38,458 bases of DNA from Gammaproteobacteria bacterium. GTDB lineage: Bacteria > Pseudomonadota > Gammaproteobacteria > Steroidobacterales > Steroidobacteraceae. The notes under the pieces are model-generated. The model was not told the origin of the DNA. It did not search any database and saw only the letters and a list, made by a program, of their open reading frames with translations. The position numbers were made by a program, and so were the translations under genes. This document shows positions 8,251-15,628 of this stretch, in pieces (within the stretch, counting starts at the first letter, position 1; each line of letters begins with the position of its first letter). The stretch spans positions 1-38,458 of the forward strand of contig RGYP01000001.1 of the NCBI GenBank assembly GCA_010031985.1. The letters are read 5' to 3'.

Positions 8251-9249
8251 ATGACTTCCCGACCGACGCTCGCCGTGGTGATGGACCCGATCGCGGACAT
8301 CAAGTTCGCGAAGGACTCGACGCTCGCAATGCTTTGGGCCGCTGCGGCCGACGGCTTCGACCTGCTTTATTTCGAGCTCGGCGACCTGTGGTTGCGCGAC
8401 GGCGTCGCCTGTGGTCGCGCCCGGCCGCTCAAAGTATTCAAGGACCCCGCGCGTTGGTACGAGCTCGGCGAACCGAGAACGGTTCGTCTTGGCGACATCG
8501 ACGTCATCCTGATGCGCAAAGACCCGCCGTTCGACACCGAGTACATTTACAGCACCTACATTCTCGAACGTGCCGAGGATCAGGGCGCGATGGTGGTCAA
8601 CCGTCCGCGCGGCCTGCGCGACATGAACGAGAAGGTCTATACGGCTTGGTTCCCGCAGTGCTGCGCAGCGACCTTGATCACCCGCGACATGACGGACATG
8701 CATGCCTTCTTGGGCGAGCACGGGAAAATCGTCTGCAAACCGCTGCATGGCATGGGCGGTCGCTCGATTTTCGTGATCGAGCACGGCGACAAAAACGCCA
8801 ACGTGATCTTCGAAACCCTCACCGATTACGGCTCACGGTTTGCAATCGTGCAGCGCTACCTGCCGGAGATCGTCACCGGTGGTGATTCGCGCGTGCTGCT
8901 GGTCGATGGCGAGCCCATGCCGTTCGCGCTCGCGCGCATCCCGAGCAGCAGCGACAACCGCGGCAATCTCGCCGCCGGCGCGACCGGCGTCGGCCGCCCA
9001 CTGACCGAGCGCGACCGTTTCCTTGCCGCACAGATTGGTCCGCGACTCGCCGAGCAGGGCATGCTGTTCGTCGGTCTCGACGTGATCGGTGATTACGTCA
9101 CCGAGATCAACGTCACGAGTCCGACGGGCATCCGCGAACTCGACAAACAATTCGGCATCGATATCGCCGCTGCACTGATCGCTTCGATCCGACGTCGGCT
9201 CGAGGCAGCGAGCGCAGGAGCGGCAAACCGGGGGGCAACGACCACATGA
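8251..9249 (+). CDS. gshB: Glutathione synthetase
   Basis: A 332-residue ATP-grasp ligase that joins gamma-glutamylcysteine and glycine. It is complete: it opens with TLAVVMDPIADIKFAKDST and carries DVILMRKDPPFDTEYIY, VNRPRGLRDMNEKVYTAWFP, KPLHGMGGRSIF (the ATP-grasp loop), RNLAAG-like RGNLAAGATG and ITEINVTSPTGIREL. Alignment to E. coli GshB is full length. The start ATG at 8251 gives the conserved N-terminus; upstream in-frame codons belong to the rsmE remnant. Because the deletion in rsmE ends 7 bp before this ATG, translation must use a ribosome site within the remnant (a GGCGGAT at 8239-8245). It is followed by yqgE with an ATGA overlap. Confidence 0.96.
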   Translation: MTSRPTLAVVMDPIADIKFAKDSTLAMLWAAAADGFDLLYFELGDLWLRDGVACGRARPLKVFKDPARWYELGEPRTVRLGDIDVILMRKDPPFDTEYIYSTYILERAEDQGAMVVNRPRGLRDMNEKVYTAWFPQCCAATLITRDMTDMHAFLGEHGKIVCKPLHGMGGRSIFVIEHGDKNANVIFETLTDYGSRFAIVQRYLPEIVTGGDSRVLLVDGEPMPFALARIPSSSDNRGNLAAGATGVGRPLTERDRFLAAQIGPRLAEQGMLFVGLDVIGDYVTEINVTSPTGIRELDKQFGIDIAAALIASIRRRLEAASAGAANRGATTT

Positions 9250-9812
9250 GCGACGGCAGCAGTCTGACGAATCATCTGCTGGTGGCGATGCCCTCGCTCG
9301 CCGACCCCGAGTTCTCGCAAACCGTGACGCTGGTCTGCGAGCACAGTCGCGAGCGCGGTGCTCTCGGTATCGTGATCAACAAACCACTGTCGATGACGCT
9401 GGGCGAAATTTTTGAACAAATGAAACTCGAAACGAGCGATGCGGAACTCGCCGCACGCACCGTGCTGCGCGGCGGCCCCGTGCATCGCGATCGCGGTTTC
9501 GTCCTGCACCGGCCGGGCGGTCGCTGGGATTCCTCGCACGCCGTGTCCGAGCAGATCCACGTCACCACCTCGCGCGACGTGCTCGCCGCCATGGCGCGGG
9601 GCGAAGGCCCACCCGACGCCTTCATCGCGCTGGGCTACGCGGGCTGGGAGGTCGGCCAGCTCGAGCAGGAAATGCGGGATAACGCGTGGATCTCGTTGCC
9701 GGTCGACGAGCGCATACTCTTCGGCATGCCGTTCGAGGATCGCTGGCATGCCGTTTGGCGGCAACTCGGCATCGACATCGGTCGCATGAGTCATGTCGCA
9801 GGGCACGCCTGA
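9246..9812 (+). CDS. yqgE: YqgE/AlgH family protein (UPF0301)
   Basis: A 188-residue cytoplasmic protein of the UPF0301/AlgH family. Signature segments are LTNHLLVAMPSLADPEFSQT at the N-terminus, GALGIVINKPLSMTLGEIFE, RGGPVHRDRGFVLHRP and ALGYAGWEVGQLEQEM, ending with FEDRWHAVWRQLGID. The biochemical function is not established; AlgH has been implicated in alginate regulation in Pseudomonas. The start overlaps the gshB stop (ATGA) and its 3' end overlaps ruvX by 20 bp, reproducing the gshB-yqgE-ruvX order conserved across gammaproteobacteria. Confidence 0.94.
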   Translation: MSDGSSLTNHLLVAMPSLADPEFSQTVTLVCEHSRERGALGIVINKPLSMTLGEIFEQMKLETSDAELAARTVLRGGPVHRDRGFVLHRPGGRWDSSHAVSEQIHVTTSRDVLAAMARGEGPPDAFIALGYAGWEVGQLEQEMRDNAWISLPVDERILFGMPFEDRWHAVWRQLGIDIGRMSHVAGHA

Positions 9813-10257
9813 TCAGGAATTCCGCATCCCCGAGGTCGTGCTGGCCTTCGATTTCGGGATGCGTCGCATAGGCATCGCGGTCGGCGATACGCTGACCCGC
9901 ACGGCGCGTCCGCTCGCCGCGCTGGTGCGTAGCGCGCCGAACATCAGCGAAACCGAATGGCGTGCCCTCGAAGCCGAGGCCATCAAAGTGGGCGCGCGGC
10001 AACTCGTGGTCGGCTGCCCATATAATGTCGATGGGTCGTCGAGCGTGATGACCGAGCGTTCGACGGCCTTCGCCAAAGCGCTCGGCAGCCGACTCAAGCT
10101 GCCCGTACACATGGTCGACGAGCGCTACTCATCGCTCGAGGCCGAGGCGGCGCTGCGTGATCGGCGCAGCGCCGGCGAGCGCAAGCGCTACGATCGGGCT
10201 GCGATCGACAGCGCTGCGGCGACCGTGATTCTCGAACGCTGGCTTGGCGGCGAATGA
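9793..10257 (+). CDS. ruvX: RuvX/YqgF family putative pre-16S rRNA nuclease / Holliday-junction resolvase
   Basis: A 154-residue RNase H-fold protein. The catalytic acidic residues expected for the family are visible: Asp20 in LAFDFGMRRIGIAVGD, Glu in the DERYSSLEAE segment (about residues 107-116) and Asp in RAAIDSAAATVILERWL near the C-terminus. The VVGCPYNVDGSSSVMTER stretch corresponds to the conserved VVGLPLNMDGT region, with Cys-Pro-Tyr in place of Leu-Pro. YqgF is essential in E. coli, where it matures the 5' end of 16S rRNA. The overlap with yqgE implies translational coupling. A pyrR gene, which follows ruvX in Pseudomonas, is absent; pyrB follows directly. Confidence 0.94.
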   Translation: MSQGTPDQEFRIPEVVLAFDFGMRRIGIAVGDTLTRTARPLAALVRSAPNISETEWRALEAEAIKVGARQLVVGCPYNVDGSSSVMTERSTAFAKALGSRLKLPVHMVDERYSSLEAEAALRDRRSAGERKRYDRAAIDSAAATVILERWLGGE

Positions 10258-10294
10258 CGCGCAAAGTCGATACTGCAGGACGCAAACGCTGAAC

Positions 10295-11272
10295 ATGGTC
10301 GAAACCCAGCACTCATCGCTCGCCACGCAGCTGCGCGCCGACGGCTCTTTGCGTCATCTGCTCACACTCGATGGATTACCGCAGCCCCTGCTCTCTCGGT
10401 TACTCGAACGCGCCCAGCATTTTTCGACTCCCGCATCGGCTCCCGCGGCACGCAGCACCGGGCTTGCCGGCAAAACCGTAGCCGTGATGTTCGCCGAACC
10501 CTCGACACGCACGCGTGTCTCTTTCGAACTCGCTGCGCATCGGCTCGGCGCCGATGTAGTCAACATCGAAGTGCAGTTGTCGTCGCGACTCAAGGGCGAG
10601 AGCATCCTCGATACCGTAGCCACGCTGGAGTCGATGCAGGTCGATGCCTTCGTGTTGCGTGACGCCGACGCCTCGGTCCCCGATCTCGTGGCGCGGCACG
10701 TCGGCGATCGGGTCAGCGTGTTGTCGGGCGGGGCAGGCGGTTACTCGCATCCGACGCAGGGTCTGCTCGATGCGCTGACCGTGCGCCAACACAAAGGTCG
10801 CATCGAGGGTTTGCGCATCGCCATCGTCGGCGACATTCGCCACTCACGCGTCGCGCGCTCGGCATGGCAGGCCTTTGCGGCCTTCGGTGCCCGCGAAATC
10901 CGTATCGTCGCACCGGCGGCACTCATGCCCGACGCCAAGGAATTCGCGGGTTGTCTGCGGCACGGGTCGCTCGAATCCGGCATCGCCGACTGCGATGTCG
11001 TGATGATGCTGCGCATCCAGAAAGAACGCATGAGCGCCGCGGCCATTCCCGATGAAGCCGCCTACTTCGCCGAATGGGGCCTCACGCAGCAACGGCTGCG
11101 CAGCGCCCGTGGCGATGCCATCGTCATGCATCCGCAACCGATGAATCGCGGCGTGGAAATCGCCTCGGATGTCGCCGATGGTCCACAATCGGTGATCCGC
11201 GATCAGGTCCGAAACGGCGTCGCCGTTCGTATGGCCGTGCTCGAAGAAACTTTGGGCGGAGTGCATTCATGA
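10295..11272 (+). CDS. pyrB: Aspartate carbamoyltransferase catalytic subunit
   Basis: A 325-residue enzyme that condenses carbamoyl phosphate with aspartate in pyrimidine synthesis. The carbamoyl-phosphate loop STRTR lies at residues 70-74 in FAEPSTRTRVSFELA, followed by LSSRLKGESILDTV, HPTQGLLDAL (152 onward) and GDIRHSRVARS; MLRIQKERM and VMHPQPMNRGVEI complete the active site. The length is typical of the Pseudomonas-like catalytic chain. The ATG at 10295 was chosen over an in-frame ATG at 10244 inside ruvX; an AGGA lies about 14 bases upstream. No PyrR leader peptide gene, pyrI or pyrC (or inactive pyrC') is adjacent, unlike in Pseudomonas. Confidence 0.95.
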   Translation: MVETQHSSLATQLRADGSLRHLLTLDGLPQPLLSRLLERAQHFSTPASAPAARSTGLAGKTVAVMFAEPSTRTRVSFELAAHRLGADVVNIEVQLSSRLKGESILDTVATLESMQVDAFVLRDADASVPDLVARHVGDRVSVLSGGAGGYSHPTQGLLDALTVRQHKGRIEGLRIAIVGDIRHSRVARSAWQAFAAFGAREIRIVAPAALMPDAKEFAGCLRHGSLESGIADCDVVMMLRIQKERMSAAAIPDEAAYFAEWGLTQQRLRSARGDAIVMHPQPMNRGVEIASDVADGPQSVIRDQVRNGVAVRMAVLEETLGGVHS

Positions 11273-12150
11273 AACCCGCGCATCGCGGCAGCATTTGTCT
11301 CGAAGATGGCAAGATCCTCGCGCAGCAAGCCTTTGCCGGCGAGCAGTACATCGTGCGCATCGAGGCGCCGAAGTGCGCTGCGCGCGCGCAGCCCGGCAGC
11401 TTTGCGCATCTTTCGGTCGACGACGACATCCCGATGCGCCGGCCGTTGTCGATCATGCGTGTCGATGCGCGCGCAGGCTGGATCGAAATTCTGTACAAGA
11501 TCGTCGGCCCCGGTCTCGCGGCGCTCGCAAGGCGGCGAGTCGGCGAGGTGCTCTCGGTGCTCGGGCCCATCGGGCGCGGCTTCGAGCCCACGCCCGCAAA
11601 ACCCAGACCCCTGTTGATCGGTGGCGGGGTCGGCATTCCGCCGATGGTATTTCTCGCCGAGATGCTCAGCACCGATACACGCGCCCGCTGGCAGCCGCTC
11701 GTGCTGATGGGCTCGGAGATTCCGTTTCCGTTCCAGAGTCGCCCATCGACTATTCTGGTGCCCGGCATTCCTCACGGCGTGATCGCTGCGATGCCCCTGC
11801 TCGATGCCTGGAGCGTACCCTCGAGGCTGGCGAGTCGCAGTGGCTTCCCCGGGTGTTTCGATGGCTTCGTCACCGAGCTGGCCGCGGCGTGGCTGGGCTC
11901 GCTCGATGAGGCCGCCCGCGCCGAAGTCGAAATCTTTGCCTGCGGCCCGACGCCGATGCTCGAAGCAACGGCCAAGCTTGCTGCGCGCTTCGGCCTGCCC
12001 TGTCAGGTATCGCTCGAAGAATTCATGGCATGTGCCGTCGGTGGATGCGCCGGCTGTGCAGTACGCGTGAAAACCTCCGCGGGCCCGGCCATGAAGCGGG
12101 TCTGCGTCGACGGCCCCGTATTCGACGGTTACGCCGTCTTCGACGTTTGA
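11269..12150 (+). CDS. Dihydroorotate dehydrogenase electron-transfer (PyrK-like) FAD/2Fe-2S protein
   Basis: A 293-residue ferredoxin-reductase-type flavoprotein. It shows the FAD-binding motif RRPLS at residues 57-61, a nucleotide-binding GGGVGIPPM (118-126), a CGPTPML segment (FACGPTPMLEA), and a C-terminal four-cysteine 2Fe-2S motif Cys255-x4-Cys260-x2-Cys263-x15-Cys279. This is the layout of PyrK, which passes electrons from dihydroorotate-reducing PyrD (class 1B) to NAD. The start overlaps the pyrB stop by ATGA, so the two are co-translated. No pyrD is in the window. It could serve a PyrD elsewhere or be a related reductase subunit, such as an HydG/AsrB-like protein. The pyrimidine role rests on family and context. 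Confidence 0.82.
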   Translation: MKPAHRGSICLEDGKILAQQAFAGEQYIVRIEAPKCAARAQPGSFAHLSVDDDIPMRRPLSIMRVDARAGWIEILYKIVGPGLAALARRRVGEVLSVLGPIGRGFEPTPAKPRPLLIGGGVGIPPMVFLAEMLSTDTRARWQPLVLMGSEIPFPFQSRPSTILVPGIPHGVIAAMPLLDAWSVPSRLASRSGFPGCFDGFVTELAAAWLGSLDEAARAEVEIFACGPTPMLEATAKLAARFGLPCQVSLEEFMACAVGGCAGCAVRVKTSAGPAMKRVCVDGPVFDGYAVFDV

Positions 12151-12163
12151 GCTCGCGGCCATC

Positions 12164-12871
12164 GTGAGCACGGCTGCAGCCTCGCCCGCGGCACGGCTGG
12201 CCTCGGTCCGCGCGCGGATCGCGGCCGCCGCCGCACAGGCGGGCCGAGCGACCGAATCGATCACGCTCATCGGCGTCAGCAAGCTGCAAACGGCTGCTGC
12301 GGTCGCCGCACTCGCCGATATCGGCCAACGGGATTTCGGCGAAAACTATCTGCAAGAGGCCATCGACAAAATCGAAGCGCTACGTGATCGCGCCCTGACC
12401 TGGCATTTCATCGGTCAGCTGCAAACCAACAAAACCCGACCCGTCGCCGAAAATTTTGACTGGGTACACACCGTCGATCGTTTGAAGATCGCGACCCGGC
12501 TGTCTGAACAAAGACCCTTTCACGCTCCGCCGCTCTCGGTGTGCGTACAAGTGAAGCTCGGCGACGAGGCGACCAAGGGCGGCGTTTCGCCCGCCGAATT
12601 ACCGGCGCTGCTGGATGCCATCGCCATGCTGCCACGGCTGCAACTGCGCGGTCTCATGGCCCTGCCGCCCCCGGAATCGACCGCCCTCCGCCAACGCCAC
12701 TGGTTCGCCGAGCTGCGCCGGCTGCTCGAAGAGGCGCGGCAGCGCCACCCGACGCTCGATACGCTCTCGATGGGCATGAGCAACGATCTCGAGGCTGCGA
12801 TCCTCGAGGGTGCCACCCAGATCCGCATCGGCACCGCGCTGTTCGGCGAGCGACTACAATCAATGGCATGA
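12164..12871 (+). CDS. yggS: YggS family PLP-binding protein (PLP homeostasis protein)
   Basis: A 235-residue single-domain TIM-barrel PLP protein. The cofactor lysine is Lys40 in ITLIGVSKLQ; further family features are FGENYLQEAIDKIEAL, WHFIGQLQTNKTRPV, VKLGDEATKGGVSP, LRGLMALPPP and the C-terminal LSMGMSNDLEAAILEGATQI with the phosphate-binding MGMSND. YggS/PLPBP keeps free PLP levels in balance and has no known catalytic activity. The start is GTG, 13 bp after the PyrK-like gene; no in-frame ATG fits the N-terminus. It overlaps proC by ATGA, the usual yggS-proC coupling. Confidence 0.94.
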   Translation: MSTAAASPAARLASVRARIAAAAAQAGRATESITLIGVSKLQTAAAVAALADIGQRDFGENYLQEAIDKIEALRDRALTWHFIGQLQTNKTRPVAENFDWVHTVDRLKIATRLSEQRPFHAPPLSVCVQVKLGDEATKGGVSPAELPALLDAIAMLPRLQLRGLMALPPPESTALRQRHWFAELRRLLEEARQRHPTLDTLSMGMSNDLEAAILEGATQIRIGTALFGERLQSMA

Positions 12872-13707
12872 CGGCACCCGATCTCGGTAGGGGCATCGTT
12901 TTTCTGGGCGGCGGCAACATGGGTCGCGCGCTCATCGCCGCCTTGTTGCGCGCCGGCGCCAACCCGTCGCTCATCCGGGCGATCGAGTCACATCCGCCCA
13001 CTGCGCAAGCGCTCGTTGCCGATTACGGCATCGAAACCGCGACGGATACGAGCGTGGTCGGCTCGCGCATCGACACTCTGGTGCTGGCCGTGAAACCTCA
13101 AGACATGGCCCGCGCGCTGCAACCGCTGCACGCCCTCCTCCAACGCGAACGTCCGCTCGTCATCTCAGTCGCGGCAGGGCTCTCGGTGCAGCAACTGCAG
13201 CACTGGTGCGGGACCGACGTCCCCGTCGTGCGCGCGATGCCGAATCGCCCGGCGCTCGAGGGCGTGGGTGCGACGGGCCTGTTCGCGCCTGCCTGGGTCG
13301 CGACCACCCTGCGCGAGCGCGCCGCGTCCATTCTGGCCACCGCGGGCATCGTGGTCTCTGTCGATGACGAATCACTGATGGATGTCGTCACCGCCGTCTC
13401 GGGCAGCGGTCCCGCCTATTTTTTCCGTTTCGCCGAAGCCCTTGCAGCAGCCGGCATCGCCGCGGGTCTGTCGCCGGCGGCAGCGACGGAGTTGGCTCGC
13501 GCGACGCTGCACGGCGCAGGTCGCATGGCTGAGCCGGGTGCCGACCTCGCGGCGCTGCGTGAGTCGGTCACCTCCAAAGGTGGCACGACTGCGGCTGCAC
13601 TGGCATCTTTCAGCGATCAGGATCTCGAGCGCGTCGTCGCTGCGGCGGTCACCGCCGCCGTGCGTCGCGGTCGTGAACTCTCGAGTCAAGCTGCCGCAGG
13701 AGGCTGA
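12868..13707 (+). CDS. proC: Pyrroline-5-carboxylate reductase
   Basis: A 279-residue enzyme for the last step of proline synthesis (pyrroline-5-carboxylate to proline with NAD(P)H). It shows an N-terminal Rossmann motif FLGGGNMGRALI (residues 12-23), VLAVKPQDM, VVRAMPNRPAL and the C-terminal signature VSGSGPAYFFRFAEALAAAG followed by ESVTSKGGTTAAAL. The ATG at 12868 overlaps the yggS stop; the same frame is open for 109 codons further upstream only because it runs through yggS. The normal MPNTPA is MPNRPA here, a mild deviation in a conserved loop. Confidence 0.95.
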   Translation: MTAPDLGRGIVFLGGGNMGRALIAALLRAGANPSLIRAIESHPPTAQALVADYGIETATDTSVVGSRIDTLVLAVKPQDMARALQPLHALLQRERPLVISVAAGLSVQQLQHWCGTDVPVVRAMPNRPALEGVGATGLFAPAWVATTLRERAASILATAGIVVSVDDESLMDVVTAVSGSGPAYFFRFAEALAAAGIAAGLSPAAATELARATLHGAGRMAEPGADLAALRESVTSKGGTTAAALASFSDQDLERVVAAAVTAAVRRGRELSSQAAAGG

Positions 13708-13709
13708 CG

Positions 13710-14240
13710 GTGCATCAGGTCGTGTTGTTTTTGGCCGAAACTTTCTTCTCGCTGCTGCTGTACGTATTCCTGTTGCGACTCCTGCTGCAATGGGCGCGAG
13801 CGAATTTCCGCAACCCCATCGCCGAATCCATGGTCCGTTTGAGCAACTGGCTGATCATGCCCTTGCGACGGGTTTTGCCCCCGATCGGGCGAATCGACAC
13901 GGCCTCGGTGATCGCGGTGTACGCCGTAGCGCTGGTGCAAACCGCTGCACTCAGCGTGATTTTGGTCGGTACGCTGCCCGATGCACTACCTTGGATGCTT
14001 GCCGCGGCCATCGAACTGCTGCGCTCGGCTTTGTGGCTCTATTTCTGGGCGATTTTCATCTATGCGCTCGCTTCGATGATCGCCCCCGGGGTCCGCTCAC
14101 CGCTGCAAGACTTGCTCGAATCGCTGTGCGAACCGGTGCTCGAACGCATCCGCAGCGCCGTTCCGGCCATCGGTGGACTCGATCTATCACCGATGTGGGC
14201 GGGAATCATCATCCAGGTGTTGCTGATCCTCATTCGCTGA
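13710..14240 (+). CDS. yggT: YggT family integral membrane protein
   Basis: A 176-residue protein made of two YggT repeats, each with a hydrophobic helix followed by a short re-entrant stretch (FLLRLLLQWARANFRNPIAE near residues 20-40; a second copy ending in SPLQDLLESLCEPVLERIRS, SAVPAIGGLDLSPM). Four or five membrane helices are visible. YggT proteins sit in the cytoplasmic membrane; roles in osmotic tolerance and, in other lineages, in division or photosystem assembly have been proposed. The GTG start is preceded by a strong CAGGAGG and lies 2 bp after proC. This closes the bioA-to-yggT run. Confidence 0.93.
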   Translation: MHQVVLFLAETFFSLLLYVFLLRLLLQWARANFRNPIAESMVRLSNWLIMPLRRVLPPIGRIDTASVIAVYAVALVQTAALSVILVGTLPDALPWMLAAAIELLRSALWLYFWAIFIYALASMIAPGVRSPLQDLLESLCEPVLERIRSAVPAIGGLDLSPMWAGIIIQVLLILIR

Positions 14241-14278
14241 TTCTTCAACGCCTGTCGCGTGGCCTTGACGTATCGCTG

Positions 14279-14295
14279 AAAAAAACCCGTTTTTT
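14279..14295 (+). terminator. Weak A/T-tract hairpin after yggT
   Basis: A run of seven A, then CCCG, then six T forms a low-stability palindrome 38 bp after the yggT stop, followed by a C-run. It has no GC stem, so it would be a poor intrinsic terminator. It may instead be part of the A/T-rich upstream region of the next promoter. Confidence 0.25.
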
Positions 14296-14319
14296 CCCCC
14301 TTAATTTCGCAAAAAGTGT

Positions 14320-14347
14320 TTGCTACTGAACGCGCGTGTGCTATTTT
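14320..14347 (+). promoter_or_regulatory. Putative sigma-70 promoter of the HU-like gene
   Basis: TTGCTA (14320-14325) and TATTTT (14342-14347) are separated by 16 bp, and the -10 is preceded by TGC, giving an extended -10. The surrounding 170 bp is notably A/T-rich for this chromosome. Transcription would start near 14354, leaving a leader of about 55 bases before the ATG. Confidence 0.5.
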
Positions 14348-14408
14348 TCCGAGCGTTTCGCAATGCGCAAAAAAGCGCAAAAACCCATAAATTCAGGAGT
14401 ATTCCAAG

Positions 14409-14720
14409 ATGGCGAAAAAGGGTGGTCCTCCGACCAAGTCGGAAATCCTCAACCAGATCGCGAAGGAAACGTCCCTGTCACGCAAGAACGTGTCAGCGGT
14501 GTTCGAGTCCCTCAATGGCGTGATCAAGAAGAGCCTGCGTGCGAACGGTCTGTTCACGCTGCCTGGTCTTGCCAAGCTGAAGGTCGTCAAGAAGCCCGCC
14601 ACCAAGGCGCGTGAAGGCGTCAACCCCTTCACCGGCGAGAAGATGATGTTCAAGGCGAAGCCGGCCTCGAAGAAGGTTCGTGCGATGCCGCTCAAGAATC
14701 TGAAGAACATGGTCAACTGA
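14409..14720 (+). CDS. HU-family DNA-binding protein
   Basis: A 103-residue, very basic protein (Lys-rich throughout). It follows the HU/IHF plan: an N-terminal helical dimerisation part (TKSEILNQIAKETSLSRKNV, FESLNGVIKKSLRANG), then FTLPGLAKLKVVKKPATKAR, and the DNA-binding arm region with EGVNPFTGEKMMFKAKPASK. The proline near NPFTGE corresponds to the HU arm tip. The last 12 residues (MPLKNLKNMVN) form an extra C-terminal helix seen in the larger HU-like proteins of beta- and gammaproteobacteria rather than in classical 90-residue HupA/B. The ATG has AGGAG nine bases upstream. It is monocistronic, with its own promoter and terminator, and probably strongly expressed. Confidence 0.9.
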   Translation: MAKKGGPPTKSEILNQIAKETSLSRKNVSAVFESLNGVIKKSLRANGLFTLPGLAKLKVVKKPATKAREGVNPFTGEKMMFKAKPASKKVRAMPLKNLKNMVN

Positions 14721-14742
14721 TCATCTCTTCGAAAAGAGCTTG

Positions 14743-14781
14743 AAAAAAAGGCCCGGGACGCTCAGCGCCCCGGGCCTTTTT
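14743..14781. terminator. Bidirectional intrinsic terminator
   Basis: The stem GGCCCGGG (14750-14757) pairs with CCCGGGCC (14769-14776) around an 11-base loop, flanked by seven A on the left and five T on the right. It lies between the HU-like gene and the convergent Spy/CpxP-like gene and can terminate in both directions. Confidence 0.9.
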
Positions 14782-14816
14782 CATTCTGCGTCTTGTTGGT
14801 CTTATCGAGTGATTGA

Positions 14817-15482
14817 TCAGCTCGGATTGAGCTCGTCCTGCAGGAAAAACACCCGCGGTCGATCGCCACCCGGACCTTTGCCGCGTTCCTTCATCTGCTT
14901 CATGCGCTGCTGCATACGATCACGCATCTTGTCGGCCTTGGCACGCTGCTCGGGGGTGAGCACCTGCCACACCTTGCTGCGCAGATCGGCGCTCTGCTGT
15001 ACGAGGCGCGCGCTCATCTCGCCGATTTTTTTGGCAGACGCCGCGCTGTCGCTTGCGTACTTGGTATCGGAGGGTGTCAGTTCACGCAGCCGTCGGGTCT
15101 CGGCGGTTATGTCGCGGGCGAGCTTACGCATTTCAGGACGTACGGTGGCCATGATCTCGGTGATCTTGCCGAGCTGCTGCGGCGTGAGATCGAGCGCCTT
15201 GACCATGCGCTCGACGGGGCGCGGATCGATCCCGAGCGCTTCAATGATGCCGCCCCGACCCATACCGCCGTGACCATTACGCATGTGCGGCATGCCACCC
15301 GGGCCTTCGTCACCACGGATGATGATGCGCCGCATCTCGCGGCGTTCCGGACCGGCACCCTCCATCCCGGGACCACCCGTACCCGGACCACCCATGCCAG
15401 GAACGGGCGGCGGCGGCATCTGGCCAAAGGCGCCAGCCGAGCCGAAAAAGGCCAGCGCCGCAACAACACCGAGGTATTTCAT
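14817..15482 (-). CDS. Periplasmic Spy/CpxP-type LTxxQ protein with Met/Gly/Pro-rich N-terminus
   Basis: A 221-residue exported protein. The signal peptide is MKYLGVVAALAFFGSAGAFG, cleaved around residue 20. A low-complexity segment (about 21-78) rich in Gly, Pro, Met and some His follows. The rest is an all-helical domain with two LTxxQ-type motifs, LTPQQ (99-103) and LTPEQ (175-179), the mark of the Spy/CpxP/ZraP family. These are periplasmic chaperones or metal-responsive inhibitors tied to envelope stress. Start chosen at MKYL with TTGGAG upstream; the frame extends 49 codons further but overlaps the divergent regulator. It sits head-to-head with an OmpR-family regulator/kinase pair, as cpxP does with cpxRA. 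Confidence 0.85.
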   Translation of the reverse strand: MKYLGVVAALAFFGSAGAFGQMPPPPVPGMGGPGTGGPGMEGAGPERREMRRIIIRGDEGPGGMPHMRNGHGGMGRGGIIEALGIDPRPVERMVKALDLTPQQLGKITEIMATVRPEMRKLARDITAETRRLRELTPSDTKYASDSAASAKKIGEMSARLVQQSADLRSKVWQVLTPEQRAKADKMRDRMQQRMKQMKERGKGPGGDRPRVFFLQDELNPS

Positions 15483-15561
15483 CGCCGTGCTCCAAGAGAA
15501 AAGACGCCTGCATCGTCGCCGATTTGGACCCTCCCTGTCCGCCAAGTTTCCCAAAAGGTCT

Positions 15562-15576
15562 GCAAAGTTCTGCAAA
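15562..15576 (+). promoter_or_regulatory. Candidate CpxR-like operator, GCAAA-N5-GCAAA
   Basis: Two direct copies of TCTGCAAAG occur with a 10-bp period, giving GCAAA (15562-15566) and GCAAA (15572-15576) five bases apart. The E. coli CpxR box is GTAAA-N5-GTAAA, so the architecture matches with one base changed in each half. It lies in the 146-bp gap between the divergent Spy/CpxP-like gene and the OmpR-family regulator, where self-regulation would be expected. Confidence 0.55.
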
Positions 15577-15628
15577 GCGTAGTGGCCCGGGCTGACAAAA
15601 CTGGCGGTTCGTCGCACCATCGCGGCCA

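Noticed and set aside
8251..8885. Out-of-phase continuation of the rsmE frame across gshB as a genuine fusion protein
   Set aside because: Beyond residue 136 it has no RsmE or other family similarity and simply reads gshB in the wrong frame, so it is treated as a remnant.
12541..12867. 109-codon N-terminal extension of ProC
   Set aside because: It lies inside yggS in another frame; the ATG at 12868 gives the conserved ProC N-terminus.
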